NCBI GenBank assembly: GCA_030141605.1 | Contig: JAQGDQ010000816.1 | Coordinates: forward strand, 64,001 to 90,000 | Direction: 5' to 3' | From: Tubiluchus corallicola | Taxonomy: Eukaryota; Priapulida; Priapulimorpha; Priapulimorphida; Tubiluchidae | DNA length: 26,000 nt | Part shown: in pieces, positions 1 to 9,532 of the stretch | How the letters are laid out: each line of letters starts with the position of its first letter | Numbering within the stretch: the stretch's first letter is position 1 | Translations under genes and position numbers: made by a program | Notes under the pieces: generated by a model | The model's input: the letters and a program-made list of their open reading frames with translations, nothing else | The model's database searches: none | What the model was told of the DNA's origin: nothing

Positions 1-212
1 TGTTTGTGGTGTGCTAAAGGAAAGGACAAGTCACTCAGTATATTGGGTTTATTTTACTGTTATCACTTAAACTGTTTGTGGTGTGCTAAAGGAAAGAACA
101 AGTCACTCAGTATGTTGGGTTTATTTTACTGTTATGACTTAAACTGTTGTGGTGTGCTAAAGGAAAGAACAAGTCACTCATTATGTTGGGTTTATTTTAC
201 TGTTATCACCAA
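1..212. repeat. 72-bp tandem repeat, three copies
   Basis: The motif TTGTGGTGTGCTAAAGGAAA recurs with a period of 72, then 71 bp, and each unit ends near TTTATTTTACTGTTATnAC. The array probably starts before the window. Because 72 is a multiple of three it creates an open frame of about 74 codons with repeated LWCAKGK-type peptides. No start context or other coding signal is seen, so it is read as a minisatellite. Confidence 0.85.
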
Positions 213-3200
213 ACGTAGAAAAACATAACAAAGAAATTGGCAAAGAACTGCCTGTGAAGTATAAATCTAAAATATGCTACCTCTGAATGGAAATTATCAG
301 GCGTGGTGGTTGCCGCCAGTCACATGAAAATCATGACGTAATTGGGAGATTTCATGACTTTCCGTAAGTGCATCGTTGCTTTCCGTAAGCGCACGCTGCT
401 TAAACTAATTCAAACTTCCGTAGGTTACCTAATGCTCATGCAAATTATTACAAAATTAACTAATAATCTAATTTCTTGGTAAAAACTTATTATACTCTTG
501 ATGAAGATTAACAGTGCACTATTTTTCTTCAGAACGAATGACATTATTGGAAAAAGAATTGGCATTGAAAATGGGAGTGCCCAAGTGTAAAGTGATCGCG
601 ACTTTAACGTGATTTTGCTGATTACACGAGGCACTTACTGCAGTTTTATTACTAAATCCTTCTAACATTTTTTGTGAACATTGAAATAAGTCTAACTTCC
701 CAGAAGACTTGACCTTTCCTTTAAGATATAGGTTAATATGCATTACTTATTATGGATGTTTTGACTGTAATGACCTCAAGTGTTCTGTTTGCAATTTATC
801 TCTGTTCAGAGCTTCAGATACTGTAAATGTCAAAGCGTAAAGCCTGAGTTATCAGTCTGATGATGACAATTGTATTCTTGAGCAGCTGTTTTCTTAGGAT
901 TTGGAAACGTAATCTCTTTGTGGTGCTTGTACGACATTTTGCAAATGTTGTAAGATAATTAGTGTCACATCAGGCAGTGATGAATTTATAACTGAGTCGA
1001 AGAGAGGCTGTGTACTGCATGTCAAACGTGCGACCTTGATGAAGGTGGCATAAAATAAATAAAAAACTTTTTATCATCAATTATGATTTCACTTCATTTG
1101 TTTAAAGCAAAACTGGAAATACTTTTTTTTCAAAAATGACTTACATGAAAGGATTATTACCACACAAACACAATTTCGCGTTTGCACCACTATTCTTACC
1201 TGTTACTTGTATTTTGCATAAGCTAGTTAGGTGGGCACAAGCACTTGCATTTCGGAAATGCATTGCGTAAAAAACAGGTGCTGTACCTCTCAGTTCAGAC
1301 GTGTTAGTTTGTGATGAATCAACACCTTATGTGTGAGCACAGTGGTAAATTTGAAATTTTATGTTAAAACGTGCCTAGTTTTATTACAACTCGCCAAATA
1401 TCTTACAGTACTGTACTTGAATTTTCACTTTTGCAAACACGTGCAACACGCTTGTGGAATATTTTTGCTGTTGAAAATTATGTTACTTTGTGACATCCTC
1501 AATAGTATGGCTCTCCCGCCATTAACTACATTTTTAATCTACTATGTAATGATCAGAAACACTTTTACGGTATTAATTGTGTTGAAATGTATACTTTTAT
1601 CGTACTCCAAAGTGAGGTAGTATATGAAAAATCAACCAGTCTTCCTTTAAACGTTTTAAATCTAATATCAGGATGTATGGTGGTCTTTACATTTAAAATC
1701 CTATGTTGATAATTATTATCATAGCCTGCAACTTCTAATTAAAGGTTGCTGGTCTCAGTAATATAATGATAAAACACAATAATGCGAGAACTACAATCAG
1801 TTGTTATCAGGCATGAATGTAGAAATTGTTTTTCAAATTTATTCATTTAACTATTTGACAATAAAACACAGCTAGCTAATTATTTTACAGATGACTTACC
1901 AAATTATCTTAACAGTTCATTCTTATCTCTTGTACTAACCAATCTCTGATTTTACTGCACAATTCAATTCAATTTCTATTTATTTGTCTCTTTCCAGTTA
2001 GTGATACAACACAGTGTAGTTTAATAAAGGGTTATAAAGATGGGGTGGCAGACAAACGACAGTCTTAGTCTAGCCACCATTATAAATTTAACTCCTTCAC
2101 GACCATAAGCATTCGCTGTATTATGCATGGTTTCATAAAAAACTGCTCTCACTAAGCAGCAATTACGTTATATTTGATAATTTTTGTGGGTTTCCACTCC
2201 ATGCGAAATTATGAATGCAATGCATATGCTTACCTTAGACAAATTAAAAATCGATTTTTGATGAATAAATTGAAAAAAGCTTTCAGTAACTTCAGTGCTT
2301 GCACTGTTATAAAGTACAGTATCACTTGTGGGAAATTGGCTAATGCTGAAAATTTGAACTTCCAGACACAACACTCTGATACACTTTGGACTCAAGTCTA
2401 CTTTGTTTTTACAGAGAAATTGCTGTTAAAAGATGAAACGACCTTAATTTGTCCTTGGCTGATTAGTTGGTTTTACCTGGAATAGAAGCAGAACACTGCA
2501 CTTTTTTGGCTGTAGCAAGCGCCCGATCAATAAAGTAGTGTGTACGATCACGCAAGTGTACGCCAGACTAAGCTACTCAAAGTTTAAGTGCTTGAAAAGG
2601 GCGTGTTCTTAATTTCATTCAATTGAATCACTTATAAATGTTTAAACAAATAGCATGATTGGATAGCCGAGATTCTCCTGAATAGAACAGTATCTAATTT
2701 GTAATCATTTAGTTATGTCTGTGCTCATACAGTAGCAGAAACGTCATAGGTCTTGTACGATCTATTTTGAATGATGCGGTCCTAAAGGAGTTGCCTAAAT
2801 GTGCATTAATGTTATTGGTAAAAGAGCAAAAATGTTACAATAAGTAAAAATATAAGAAAATAGGAGAAACAAAATATACAAAATCTAAACAACATAACAA
2901 TAAAGAGTAAATACTAGAGCAGGTAAGTAAAACTAAGTTAACTGTCCTCAAAGTGAATGTGTTCTCCTTTTCAGTTAAACAATAACAATGGAGAATTTTA
3001 TAACTTAATTTATAATAACAATTGCGCGAAATATAAAATACCGTCTTGGCCAACTTCATGTTCAAAAATTCCAAAAACAGGTCAAAGGTTAAATTTACAC
3101 AGTACGCACTTATTGCATTACTATTAATATTTTGCTCTGATCGCGCTACTGAAAATATGATTATTATACATGATTATTAGACTTTGGATAAATTCACAAC

Positions 3201-3477
3201 AAATAAGATGGATTTTTTCTACTTCTTTATACAACAGTTGATTCTAGTGCAACCTAACAAAAAGAATTGACGTTCCAGGTCTAGAAAATCTGTACAGATT
3301 TTTCAGCTCACACAAATTCACAAAAATTCAAGTAGCGATAAACAATGTTCTTACACAATTTGTGAACTATAGATGTATCATACGTATATACGATTATTTA
3401 CATAAGTTACAATAATATACACTTCTACAAATTATACTAACGGTTATTTGTGCAAATAAAATAAAGAACGAAAGAGT
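213..3477. other. about 3.3 kb with no recognised gene
   Basis: AT-rich sequence without a recognisable protein, RNA or TIR element. Small things seen: two near-copies of CTTTCCGTAAG(T/C)GCA at about 358-395; a short inverted repeat GCATTTCGGAAATGC near 1247; and AGGTCA-A-AGGTTA at 3079-3091, a DR1-type nuclear-receptor half-site pair by sequence only. The longest open frames (95-103 codons, at 1333-1620 and 2174-2485) have no recognisable motif and look like chance. The part nearest 4.2 kb may include the 3' UTR of gene A, but no canonical minus-strand AATAAA was found there. Confidence 0.6.
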
Positions 3478-3480
3478 GAT

Positions 3481-3522
<42 letters not shown>

Positions 3523-3526
3523 GGAG

Positions 3527-3606
<80 letters not shown>
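3478..3606. repeat. (GA)n microsatellite
   Basis: Almost pure GA dinucleotide run of about 129 bp, interrupted by a few AAAG and GGGAGGGG changes near 3495-3530. It produces a meaningless Arg/Glu frame. It lies about 620 bp beyond the stop codon of gene A. Confidence 0.97.
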
Positions 3607-3610
<4 letters not shown>

Positions 3611-4222
3611 ATGACATTCAGTCTACAGGAAGAAATTGACGCTTTTTTTACTCAATGGTAAAAAATATTTGCATCTTTAAAAAAAAAATTTACTAAACAA
3701 TTAAAAAACTAGTAACCCGTAAACATAGTAAAGTATATCATGTAAAAACAATACAATAATACCAGATATAACTTAAGAAAATTGAAACATGTCATATACA
3801 TTAAAACTTAAAGTTACTCTACCTACATACTGACAGTTAATCTGCAAACTCGAAGTAAAGTACTTTTCACATACTTCTGTTAGATATAGTTACTGCAGTA
3901 ACTCTAAAACAGTTTGCTAAAGGCACACTAGTAGGTCGCACTAATCAGTGAATTATTTTAAACTTGCTGAGACTCAACCGATAATATCAAACATTGCGCA
4001 AAACATGTGGCGCCATCCATAAGTAAAGAAAGTAGAATTCTTGAAAGATGACACACTGTCAACAGTTATAGCAACTATCATTTTGGTAATATCATTACAA
4101 ATTTTAGACTATATACCCAAAAAACAAATTGTTATACTTCACACTTGGAAAATACTGAAATGTATTATTGGATAAAAGTAATGCCATCAAACAATTTGCA
4201 ATGCTAGTCCCTCTACCTGTCC
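3607..4222. other. 3' flank or 3' UTR of gene A
   Basis: AT-rich sequence immediately downstream, in the minus sense, of the gene A stop codon. Part of it is presumably 3' UTR, but I see no canonical polyadenylation hexamer on the minus strand, so the transcript end cannot be placed. No other feature seen. Confidence 0.4.
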
Positions 4223-4417
4223 TTACCAATCTGAAGACATATCATCAAACTTTTCAAACCCGTCTCTAACTAGCTTGACCACCAGTCCTACGTACAGAGC
4301 TATGCTCACAATAATGATTATAGCCCCGATAACAACTCCAGCAATGTTGAGTTTCTTGGCCAAGCTTGATGCCTTAATTGCGCCTTCTCTATCTTGTCGT
4401 CTCATGCATTCGCTGAC
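4223..4417 (-). CDS. CD225/dispanin-family gene A, last exon: second membrane segment and C-terminus
   Basis: This terminal exon has 64 codons plus TAA. In the minus sense it follows a good acceptor (TTTCTAG before GTC at 4417) and starts in phase 0, matching the phase-0 donor of the exon at 6299. It starts VSECMRRQDREGA, then has a basic stretch ending AKKLNIAG. A hydrophobic helix of about 23 residues follows, containing G-V-V-I-G (GxxxG) and an Ile run, and the exon ends in a short charged tail, FEKFDDMSSDW. Family knowledge: a loop with a D..GA motif, basic residues and then LNI before the second hydrophobic segment is the CD225/dispanin signature. The last exon of gene B (22546-22734) matches at 20 of the first 31 residues. 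The protein is expected in plasma or endosomal membrane; its precise role is unknown. Confidence 0.88.
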   Translation of the reverse strand, partial: VSECMRRQDREGAIKASSLAKKLNIAGVVIGAIIIIVSIALYVGLVVKLVRDGFEKFDDMSSDW

Positions 4418-4477
4418 CTAGAAACACAAGCAAACATTTTTAATGCAATAATTCGAACCATACAAGCCAATCTGAAC
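4418..4477 (-). other. intron of gene A (start of the 1.9-kb last intron)
   Basis: The last intron of gene A runs from 6298 down to 4418. Most of it is filled by the nested hAT-like elements at 4478-5452 and MITE copy 1 at 5686-6103. The remaining pieces (4418-4477, 5453-5685, 6104-6298) show nothing else recognisable. Confidence 0.7.
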
Positions 4478-5452
4478 CAGTGGCGGCTCGTGTGTAGGTA
4501 CTGTGGAACCGCAGCACCTCCTATTTTCACTCGATACCATCGACAATATTCAACATAATGAGTCTTTTTTCTTTAATTCTTTCTTTATGCTTGTACGGAA
4601 CCAGAGCACGTGACGGAACTGTACACTAGACCATCCAGCACTGTGCGCTCACAACTACACCGACATGGTGTTTGGCGTTGTTCCCATGCGCACTGTATGA
4701 GATAAGACGCAGCACTCTAGGTCAGGAGTGTGCAAATTATCTGACTACCCGGGCCACATTAAACATTCCCGCAATTCCTGTGGGCCACATGCAGTTTAGT
4801 CAAGGAGCCAAGTACAGTAGGACCTAATAACGACTTTTCTGCATCTGACCTGTCACATCATTACTACTGCATACTACACTCAAAAAACTATTTTAGAAAT
4901 TATTAAAATTTATATTAAAAACCAAATATTTCGTCATGTCCGACAGTGACATTAATGCCATCCGATTTAGAGGAAAAAACTACCCGCACTACCCGCGATA
5001 TTGGCGCAGACTTCAGCTGGATCGCGTGGGCCGCGCTTTCATTACGTTGACAAACCTCTTCGCGGGCCGCACAAGATCTCTCGGCGGGCCGCAGTTTGCA
5101 CACCCCTGCTCTAGGTAGAAAGAGCACTGTCTATCACGCAGCGAGTGTCGTCAGTTGTCACGTGCTTAAAAACCGTGTACTAGCATAGTCTTGAACTCAG
5201 CGAGTGTGGTGCTTACAATTTAAATAATTTAATCATTGCCTCCTTGCATCCCCAAGAAATAAGTGACAGTAAGTGAACTTCAACAGCTTAGATTTTACAG
5301 TTGTCTCTTCATGAGAAGTATGCAGTTAAGAAAAGGCCGTTCACATGACAACATTAAAATTACACGTTTGTCTCGTTTTACACAGCATTGAAACAATGGC
5401 TAAAATTTTCTGAAGCAGCACCACAACTAATTTTAGCTATGAACTGCCAATG
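4478..5452. mobile_element. hAT-like non-autonomous element with CAGTGGCGGCTC end (copy A), interrupted
   Basis: The left end is CAGTGGCGGCTCGTG. The right end AATTTTAGCTATGAACTGCCAATG is a decayed inverted partner. Identity is confirmed by a second copy at 17682-18088 in the opposite orientation. That copy shares the left subterminal block (CCACAGTACCTA read in reverse), an internal block near GCGCAACAACGCCAAACACC, and the right block (AACAATGGCTnAAATTTTCTGAAGCA). Without the inserted hAT at 4723-5108 it is about 580 bp. No transposase frame is present and no clear 8-bp TSD remains (ATCTGAAC against CATATGGC), so the copy is old. The hAT assignment rests on CAG...CTG ends and is tentative. 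Confidence 0.7.
4723..5108. mobile_element. hAT-type non-autonomous element with 8-bp TSD, nested
   Basis: The 386-bp element has TIRs CAGGAGTGTGCAAA and TTTGCACACCCCTG (one mismatch). Subterminal GGGCCACAT and GCGGGCCGC blocks are typical of Charlie-type hAT ends. It is flanked on both sides by the exact 8-bp duplication CTCTAGGT (4715-4722 and 5109-5116), the TSD length of hAT elements. It has no coding capacity. It is inserted into the CAGTGGCGGCTC element, so it is the younger of the two. Confidence 0.93.
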
Positions 5453-5685
5453 CATATGGCATTTCAGTTTCTAATCTTTTATCTACACTATGTCATTCTT
5501 AGGTGCAATGGAACAGAATTAGGTCACTGGAGTGCCTCTTGGTAAGAAAATATGCAAAAACAATTGATAAAAGTCCCATAATAGAACAAAGTGAAAAACA
5601 TGAGGTTCCAGCACACCACAGTACAGCACACTGATGTTCCATATGCTTATGTATAAGCATCAAAAATTTTGGGCTATTTCCTTAG

Positions 5686-6103
5686 AAGAAAACTGGATGA
5701 TTGTGTTAACATTATTTCAGAATAAAGAATGCTCTAACATACTGAAAACTACAACAGATTATCTTAAATCAAAGCTTAGATTAAATAATAGTTACCTCGG
5801 ATACTCGTTAAACTTTCAAAGTTACGCGCGGCTCAGTGAATCTACTAAGATTGGCAGAGGTGCCTTTTTATCACATTTGTGTGGCCGACAAATACCGTGA
5901 TAAGCATGATCATGGACTGTAGTGTTAGTTTCTGACGTAACACGATGCAAATGTGCTTGACGCGCAAGGGAAGACGCTTGCCATTGCACTAAGAGTGGTT
6001 AGTTTCTGACGTAAGCAATAGCTGTGTTTGGTTGCCGTTAATTAACTTTCTAAGCTAATTATTCAAATATGAGGAACAACTGTTAACTTTTACAGGCAAG
6101 AAG
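5686..6103. mobile_element. TTAA-type MITE, copy 1, right end missing
   Basis: Starts AAGAAAACTGGATGATTGTG after TTAG (a decayed TTAA) and is collinear with the copies at 8228-8737 and 21836-22377. Shared blocks include TTCAGAATAAAGAATGCTCT, TTAGTTTCTGACGTAAGCAA and TTAATTAACTTTCTAA. Similarity stops at GGCAAGAA near 6103, so about 60 bp and the right TIR are lost. An 88-codon open frame across it is not conserved in the other copies. It lies in the last intron of gene A, about 200 bp from exon 3. Confidence 0.85.
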
Positions 6104-6298
6104 TCAAGAAATTAAATGCAAGAAAAAAATTTGCACATCGTTATTGTTAATATTTATAGCAAGAGCTCTAATGATATGATAATCTAAACTTTGACATGTT
6201 TTATTTACTAAATGCCCAATGTGGCATGAATCATTGCAAAAAGACCGAAATCCCATAAGCTCTGCTGCCTCTCTAAGTATCTGCATTTTGGTTCTTAC

Positions 6299-6412
6299 CT
6301 CATTAGAGTAGTAGATCGCTGCAATCCCCGTCGGAAAGAAGCAAAAGAGACAAGTGAGAATGGAAAATATCATGCACGAATCTGGTGGAGGTGGTCCATA
6401 TGGTATGGTAAC
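6299..6412 (-). CDS. CD225/dispanin-family gene A, exon 3: first membrane segment
   Basis: This internal exon has 38 codons, phase 0 at both ends. In the minus sense the acceptor is TTCTGTTATAG before GTT at 6412 and the donor is GAG/GTAAGA after 6299. It encodes VTIPYGPPPPDSCM, then the hydrophobic stretch IFSILTCLFCFFPTGIAAIY and finally YSNE. Family knowledge: a Pro-rich PPPD lead followed by a Cys-containing helix ending in P.GIAA.. is the hallmark of the first CD225 segment; the Cys residues here (three in the helix region) are candidate palmitoylation sites by analogy with IFITM proteins. Spliced to the next exon it reads YSNE-VSEC without a frame break. This exon carries the strongest family evidence in the window. 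Confidence 0.92.
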
Positions 6413-6491
6413 CTATAACAGAAGCACATGGTTTTCATTGATGTTCAACTGCAACTGACATAACTTGGTGTCTCGCATTCTACGTGATTTG

Positions 6492-6860
6492 CCTTTTCAC
6501 AGTTCCAGCAATTGATGATGATCGTGAAAAGGTCAAGAGTTAAGTGTACCAGATAATGTGTCTGTGTACACTTGATAACACAATGCTATTGTAATACTAA
6601 CAGTTTTAACAGCTAGCTAGAACCTTACCTAGTTCTTTTTTTCTTGTTCCCAAACAAAATATTGGTAGTAAATCACTCGACACACAGGAATTAAGTAAAT
6701 CCCATCTAAGACAACTGCAGTTACTGAACTGATGCAGCTGATGGGTTTGTTTACTTTACCCACATGTCATGTGATGATTGTAGTAAAGACGCATTGCTGT
6801 GGTACACTTAACCTTTGACCTGCAGCAAATGTGCGTGCGCACAACGAAACTGTGAAAAGG
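6492..6860. mobile_element. foldback (inverted-repeat) element of about 369 bp
   Basis: The outer ends CCTTTTCACAGTT (6492-) and AACTGTGAAAAGG (-6860) are exact inverted copies. Further in, GGTCAAGAGTTAAGTGTACC (6531-6550) pairs with the reverse complement of GGTACACTTAACCTTTGACC (6801-6820). Arms are about 60 bp with a diverged spacer between the two blocks. No convincing TSD (TTTG against TTTA). It lies in the intron between exons 2 and 3 of gene A. Superfamily unknown. Confidence 0.6.
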
Positions 6861-6900
6861 TTTAATATGCAAAGCTAACAAATATATGGGCATATACATA

Positions 6901-7359
6901 CAGTCAACCTCGGGTATAAGGTACTCGCTTATAAGGGACCACCATCACCGGTCCCGATTTTTCGTAATGTTTTTCCTATGTACAAATCTTCATATATAAG
7001 GTGCTCGGATATAAGGGACTTTTGGCTATAAGGGACGATATCTTCAGTTCCCCCGTAATAGAAACCCAGGTGAATTACCTCGCATACCCTATGATCAAAG
7101 CGAAATTGATTGATTTTTACCACAATTTTTCGCAAACTCGACCTTTGAACAGCTCGGTTTTAGCAGTCACATACATATCGCATCACTGAAGCAGCTTCAT
7201 ACATACCGTTTGCATTGAATGTGTAGCAATCATCCATAAAAATACAGGCAAAAGTACAGAAAAGTACAGGTCTAGATAAACAGTCAGTCTGGCTCAACTT
7301 CGGCTATAAGGGATGGTTTTTCCCAGTCCCAAGGTGTCCCTTATATCCGAGATTGACTG
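6901..7359. mobile_element. pogo/Tigger-like MITE with TA duplication
   Basis: The 459-bp element has TIRs CAGTCAACCTCGGGTATAAG and the inverse of CAGTCAATCTCGGATATAAG, flanked by TA on both sides (6899-6900, 7360-7361). CAGT..ACC ends with TA duplication are typical of the pogo/Tigger branch of Tc1/mariner. The motif (G)TATAAGGGAC recurs at least five times inside, concentrated near both ends. Small open frames inside it (62-68 codons) do not resemble a transposase. Confidence 0.92.
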
Positions 7360-7361
7360 TA

Positions 7362-7819
7362 TATATAACAAATACATATCACCACCACAGTAGAGAGTCT
7401 CTGGTACAACCAAACAGCAAAAAATCTAATTCTGAAATGACATCAAGTGCTACAAGCACAGTATGTTTTGCTAAAGTGCCTAACCCTATGACAAATTTTG
7501 GAGGAATTTAAATGATTTAAATTCTTTAAACATAAAGTGACAGGACGAACACACAATTACAAACTAAACGATCATACTACCTAGCTTAAAATCATGCGGG
7601 AACTATCGTCACTGACTATAAAAAATCTATTATCAGCTCTTAGGACTATAGAGCGCGTCAAACAAATGTACAAATGAGTCTACTACGACACCGACAGTAG
7701 GATGATGTCACTTCCACACCAACAACCATGAAAAAGTGAAAAAGCGTTCTGTGATTGTAGCGTAAACTCTATAGTATCAATGTCAATTATCTTATTATTA
7801 CTATATAAGCATTGCATAC
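7362..7819 (-). other. intron sequence between exons 2 and 3 of gene A
   Basis: About 460 bp of AT-rich intron between the pogo-like MITE and the donor of exon 2. No gene, RNA or repeat recognised. Confidence 0.5.
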
Positions 7820-8124
7820 CACATTGACAGGTGCTGAAGGATATCCAGTGGTAATCATTTGTCCACCCCCGGGCTGGACGATGTATGTTGTCTGCTGCTG
7901 TGGAACCCCAGGTGATGCATAGCTGTAAGCAGGTGCTTGAGTATAGGTGACTGGAGGAGCATATGCTACTTGTTGTGAAGGTGTGGTTCCTTGAAGCGGT
8001 GGTGCATAAGCTGGATAAGGCTGCTGAGTAACAGTGGGTGCAGGTGATGTCAGTGGCACGTATTGGGAGGATGTTTCTGTCACTGATGCATAAGCCGGGG
8101 GAGGCGGTACCGATGTATCTTTCT
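7820..8124 (-). CDS. CD225/dispanin-family gene A, exon 2: Pro/Tyr/Gln-rich cytoplasmic tail
   Basis: In the minus sense the acceptor is AATATTTTTAG before AGAAAGAT at 8124, and the donor is AATGTG/GTATGC after 7820. The exon is entered with one base of a codon already used and leaves in phase 0. It encodes about 101 residues: KDTSVPPPPAYASVTETSS, then a low-complexity run rich in Pro, Tyr, Gln and Thr (QQPYPAYAPP, QAPAYSYASPG), ending TGYPSAPVNV. There is no ATG upstream in the exon, so an earlier start exon is required. Near the start, PPAY is a PPxY motif, the type bound by WW domains of NEDD4 ligases. Long Pro/Tyr-rich N-termini ahead of a CD225 domain are usual in PRRT-like dispanins. 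The tail joins exon 3 in frame as PVNV-VTIPYGPPPP. Confidence 0.85.
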
Positions 8125-8227
8125 CTAAAAATATTAAATTTTATTAAAGTTTGAAACAACCCATACTTCCATAAAAGAAACATAATTTTACCAATACACC
8201 AGCCATTATGCATGATGATTTGCTTAA

Positions 8228-8737
8228 AGGGAAACCAGACGATTGTGTAAACATTAATTCAGAATAAAGAATGCTCTAAAATATTGAAAACTACAATAAC
8301 TTTTTTAAATCAGAGCTTAGATTGAATAATAATTACCTTGGATACTTAAGTTTTGTTAAACTTTCAAAGCTCAGTGAATCTACTAAGATTGGCTACAGCA
8401 CATTTTGGTGATATTCGCGCGGCCGACAAATAAAAGGCGGTACTGTGATAACCATGTTAGTTTCTGACATCATATGACGTAGAGCCCATTTTCGTGACAT
8501 CACGTGTTTAAACAGTAATACTTACGCAAACATGCTTGCCGCACAAGGGAGATGCCTGCCATTGCACAAAGCTTGGTTAGTTTCTGATGCAAGCAATAGC
8601 TGTGTTCAGTTGTTGTTAATTAACTTTCTAAGCTAATTATTCAAATATAAGAAACAATTGCTAACTTTAATAGGCAAGAAAATGTATATTTTGGCAGTAC
8701 ATTAAAATCAGAGTCTAAACGATCGTCTGGTTTTCCT
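8228..8737. mobile_element. TTAA-type MITE, copy 2, intact
   Basis: The 510-bp element has TIRs AGGGAAACCAGACGATTGTG and the inverse of AGGAAAACCAGACGATCGTT, and is flanked exactly by TTAA (8224-8227 and 8738-8741). Removing the element and one TTAA restores an uninterrupted reading frame in the surrounding LINE (DDLL-KKIKVHD), which proves the boundaries. TTAA duplication points to the piggyBac superfamily or another TTAA-specific transposase. Internally it carries TTAGTTTCTGACnT twice and TGACGT half-sites. No coding capacity. Confidence 0.95.
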
Positions 8738-9312
8738 TTAAAAAGATTAAAGTTCATGATGTTTCTGGAAACATCTTCAGCTGGAGTGAAGATTTGTTGT
8801 TTAGAAGAAAACAACACGACATACTTGATGGTGTAGAATCATCTGAAAGGTTGATGACAAGTGGTGTTCCATAGGGATCGTTACTCGGACCGGTGTTGTT
8901 CGTGTAACTGATATTGAACAACTACGTAGGTGGAATAATGATTGACAAATGTTATTTTATGTTGGTAAATGTAAGGTAATGCATTATGGTTTTGGGAATC
9001 TTAAAATTGATTATGTTATGAATGGGACAACTATGTTATGAAAGTACATTTAGTAAAAATGATCTTGGTGTGATAAGAACATCTGACTTAAAATTTTCCC
9101 AGCAATGTGTATCCTCTGTTAAGAAGCAAAAAAATCTTGGGGATGATAAAGAGGTACATCATTTCTAGAAATAAAGAAATTAAATTGAAATTATACATTG
9201 GTTTGGTTAGATTATTAAAAAGACATATTGCTTATAGAAGGTGTGCTACAAAAACAATATTTGGATGTAAAAACCTGACATGTTTAGAAAGATTGAAATA
9301 TAGCAGTTTGAC

Positions 9313-9532
9313 TAGTATTTATTTTGTTAAGTTGCTTATTATTTTCATTTGTACATACCTCACTTGACAGGTGATTTAATTTTCTTTAGTTTGGATAGGG
9401 GTGGTTGACTTGGTGACCCTTGGTCTTTTCGCCACCCCATCTCTTTTTCGTCTTTATTTTAGTTTTTACCTTTTGTTTATGCTTATTTTGTAAAATTCAG
9501 AGACAAATAAATTTTTTACTTACTTACTTACC
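9313..9532 (+). mobile_element. 3' end of a second LINE with (CTTA)n tail, inserted in the first LINE
   Basis: About 220 bp that is foreign to the surrounding reverse transcriptase frame. It contains a T-rich segment, a GTGACCCTTGGTC block, AGAGACAAATAAA and a terminal TTACTTACTTACTTAC repeat, the usual form of a LINE 3' UTR with a short tandem tail. The surrounding LINE continues as LKYSSL before it and MLELRRHCGD after it. Only a target repeat of 2-3 bp is visible, so the exact left edge is uncertain. Confidence 0.65.

Noticed and set aside
8185-8213. ATGCATAATGGCTGGTGTATTG/GTAAA in the minus sense as the first exon of gene A (right phase, short intron)
   Set aside because: It overlaps the antisense of the LINE remnant (HDDLL begins here), gives an intron of only about 60 bp, and has no promoter-like surroundings. 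The site at 11839 is preferred.
7683-8213. 176-codon minus-strand open frame
   Set aside because: It is a different frame over gene A exon 2. The proline-rich frame has proper splice sites and joins to CD225 exons.
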